From positions 20,755 to 74,718 of the forward strand of contig JAGTQV010000001.1 of assembly GCA_018397035.1 (NCBI GenBank): DNA of 53,964 nt. Direction: 5' to 3'. The translations under genes were made by a program, and so were the position numbers. Below, piece after piece: positions 52,861 to 53,964 of the stretch. Numbering within the stretch: position 1 is the stretch's first letter; each line of letters starts with the position of its first letter. The notes beneath the pieces were generated by a model. That model did not search any database. It saw nothing but the letters and a program-made list of their open reading frames with translations, and was not told the origin of the DNA. This DNA is from Candidatus Bathyarchaeota archaeon (lineage in GTDB: Archaea; Thermoproteota; Bathyarchaeia; 40CM-2-53-6; RBG-13-38-9).

Positions 52861-52981
52861 GAACCGTTTCCCAGCGAAGCTTCGTTATGGGGAGTAGGTA
52901 AATAACTATCTTTCATTTTCCATATCTATTCGTCTGATTGGCGAATATTGCAGGAAGCTTAATCTTGTTAAATCCGCCATA

Positions 52982-53329
52982 TTGGCAGGAGTGAGGGTGA
53001 CCGCGGGAGCCATAGCCATGATGTACAAAGGCAATATGGTTCGCGTAGGAAAGAAGCCGGTCCTGAGCTACGTCGTCGCCTGTGTCACACTCTTCAACTC
53101 GGGTAAGAGGGAGATAATGGTGAGGGCTAGAGGAAGATCAATTCCGAAGGCGATAGAAGCCGTTGGGATGTTGAGGAGATCCTTCCTGAAGGAGCTCGTC
53201 GTCAAGTCTGTTAACATAGGATCAGAGGATATCAAACGTTACGACGGTCGAGGAGCCAGTGTCTCAACGATAGAGATAACTCTTACCAAGAGAGAAGAGG
53301 AGAATACATCAGGTATGATAGAGCTCTAA
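52982..53329 (+). CDS. Alba nucleic-acid-binding protein
   Basis: The 115-residue protein has the Alba core: VRVGKKPVLSYVVACVTLFNSGKREIMVRARGRSIPKAIEAVGMLRRSF and the strand VKSVNIGSEDI. It packages DNA and RNA in many archaea and is regulated by acetylation of a lysine near GKKP; the HDAC-family protein in this window could be relevant, but that is inference. The start is a TTG at 52982. Confidence 0.93.
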   Translation: MAGVRVTAGAIAMMYKGNMVRVGKKPVLSYVVACVTLFNSGKREIMVRARGRSIPKAIEAVGMLRRSFLKELVVKSVNIGSEDIKRYDGRGASVSTIEITLTKREEENTSGMIEL

Positions 53330-53365
53330 CTCCACCACACGTTCCCCCTCTTCTGTGAAGAGAAT

Positions 53366-53964
53366 ATGAGCCACCCAAAGATAGTCGCCTCGCCTCCCGG
53401 ACCGAAGGCTCGCGAACTCCTCAAAAGGGATGAGAAGCTAACATCCACCTCACTCCGCAGATTTTATCCTCTCGTAGTAGAGTCTGGCAGAGACTGTATG
53501 GTTCGTGATGTTGACGGAAACGAGTATATAGACTTCAACGCCGGCCTCTCATGCCTTAACGTGGGGCACTGTCACCCTACAGTTGTAAGCTCTGTGAAGG
53601 AGCAGCTTGAGAAGTTCACTCACTACTCAGGGTCAAGATTCTACTATGACCTACCAGTCAGGCTTGCTGAGCAGCTCTGTGCAGTCACTCCTGGCAAATA
53701 TGAGAAGAGGGTCTTCTTCAGCAACTCTGGTACAGAAGCTGTTGAAGCCGCTATCAAAATACTGCGTTACCATTACAGGAGACCAAGTTTTCTAGCCTAC
53801 ACTAATGCTTCTCACGGTGAGACTCTCGGGGCCCTCAGCCTGTCAGCTCAGAGACTGGTCCAGAGAAGGTACTTTGCGCCGATGATGCCAGGTGTAGTTC
53901 ACATCCCCTACCCTCACTGTTACAGGTGTCCACTCAACCTCACCTTCCCTGAATGCAGTCTCAA
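53366..53964 (+). CDS. Class III aminotransferase (partial, runs off the window)
   Basis: The first 199 residues are present and the gene continues past 53964. The PLP-fold N-terminal features VRDVDGNEYIDFNAGLSCLNVGHCHP, RVFFSNSGTEAVEAAIKI and the HGETLGALSLS block match 4-aminobutyrate/ornithine-type aminotransferases. The catalytic lysine lies beyond the window. It starts at the ATG at 53366. A cysteine pair in YPHCYRCPL may bind metal. The substrate is not settled. Confidence 0.85.
   Translation, partial: MSHPKIVASPPGPKARELLKRDEKLTSTSLRRFYPLVVESGRDCMVRDVDGNEYIDFNAGLSCLNVGHCHPTVVSSVKEQLEKFTHYSGSRFYYDLPVRLAEQLCAVTPGKYEKRVFFSNSGTEAVEAAIKILRYHYRRPSFLAYTNASHGETLGALSLSAQRLVQRRYFAPMMPGVVHIPYPHCYRCPLNLTFPECSL

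Noticed and set aside
1-53964. CRISPR array, rRNA or complete insertion sequence
   Set aside because: No regularly spaced direct repeats, no rRNA-like stretch and no intact transposase were seen in the window.

Overview
The window is archaeal chromosome of roughly balanced base composition, probably from a PolD-bearing TACK lineage close to Bathyarchaeia. The taxon is inferred, not proven. The supporting signs are both PolD subunits, an Orc1/Cdc6 initiator, RPA, Alba, Sec61-beta, Elf1, an Lhr helicase, an archaeal-type ATP synthase F subunit and tRNA genes with introns. There is no rRNA, no CRISPR array, no intact insertion sequence and no intein in the large proteins.

Layout. 1-5.9 kb: a dead UlaG-type lactonase copy, a CDF metal transporter, an orphan ATP synthase F subunit, pyrI, metX and, on the other strand, pyrB. 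5.9-8.6 kb: an unusual wHTH + ATP-cone + NrdD-like protein whose glycyl-radical glycine is an alanine, with a palindrome beside its promoter, then a tRNA-Pro gene with two introns. 8.6-16.3 kb: a FAD dehydrogenase and a compact purine operon (purS-Q-L-F-E-M) on the minus strand. 16.4-29.1 kb: phosphoesterase, SWIM protein, a double-kinase PEP carboxykinase, repair genes nfo and nth, RidA, RPA, a histone-deacetylase-family hydrolase and Lhr. 29.2-32.9 kb: a glutamate dehydrogenase relic, universal stress protein, intact UlaG-like lactonase, YbaK-type deacylase and intron-bearing tRNA-Ser.

33-50.3 kb is rich in replication genes: PolD small subunit overlapping Cdc6 tail to tail, PPDK, an intergenic region that reads as a replication origin (two inverted ORB-like elements near 39.1-39.24 kb), a winged-helix gene beside it, and PolD large subunit. 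Between these lie broken nadE, nitrilase and rhomboid copies, XdhC, Elf1, TatD and an aldo/keto reductase-like protein. 50.4-54 kb holds a C45-family acyltransferase, Sec61-beta, a beta-CASP nuclease, Alba and the start of a class III aminotransferase that leaves the window.

How it fits together: IMP and UMP synthesis genes, the PEP/pyruvate enzymes PckA and PPDK (gluconeogenesis), and DNA replication and repair dominate. At least five decayed genes show ongoing gene loss. The strongest leads are the candidate origin with its second set of palindromes, the NrdD-like pseudoenzyme with a DNA-binding head, the tandem-kinase PckA and the multi-intron tRNAs. All calls are from reading the sequence; no database search was run.
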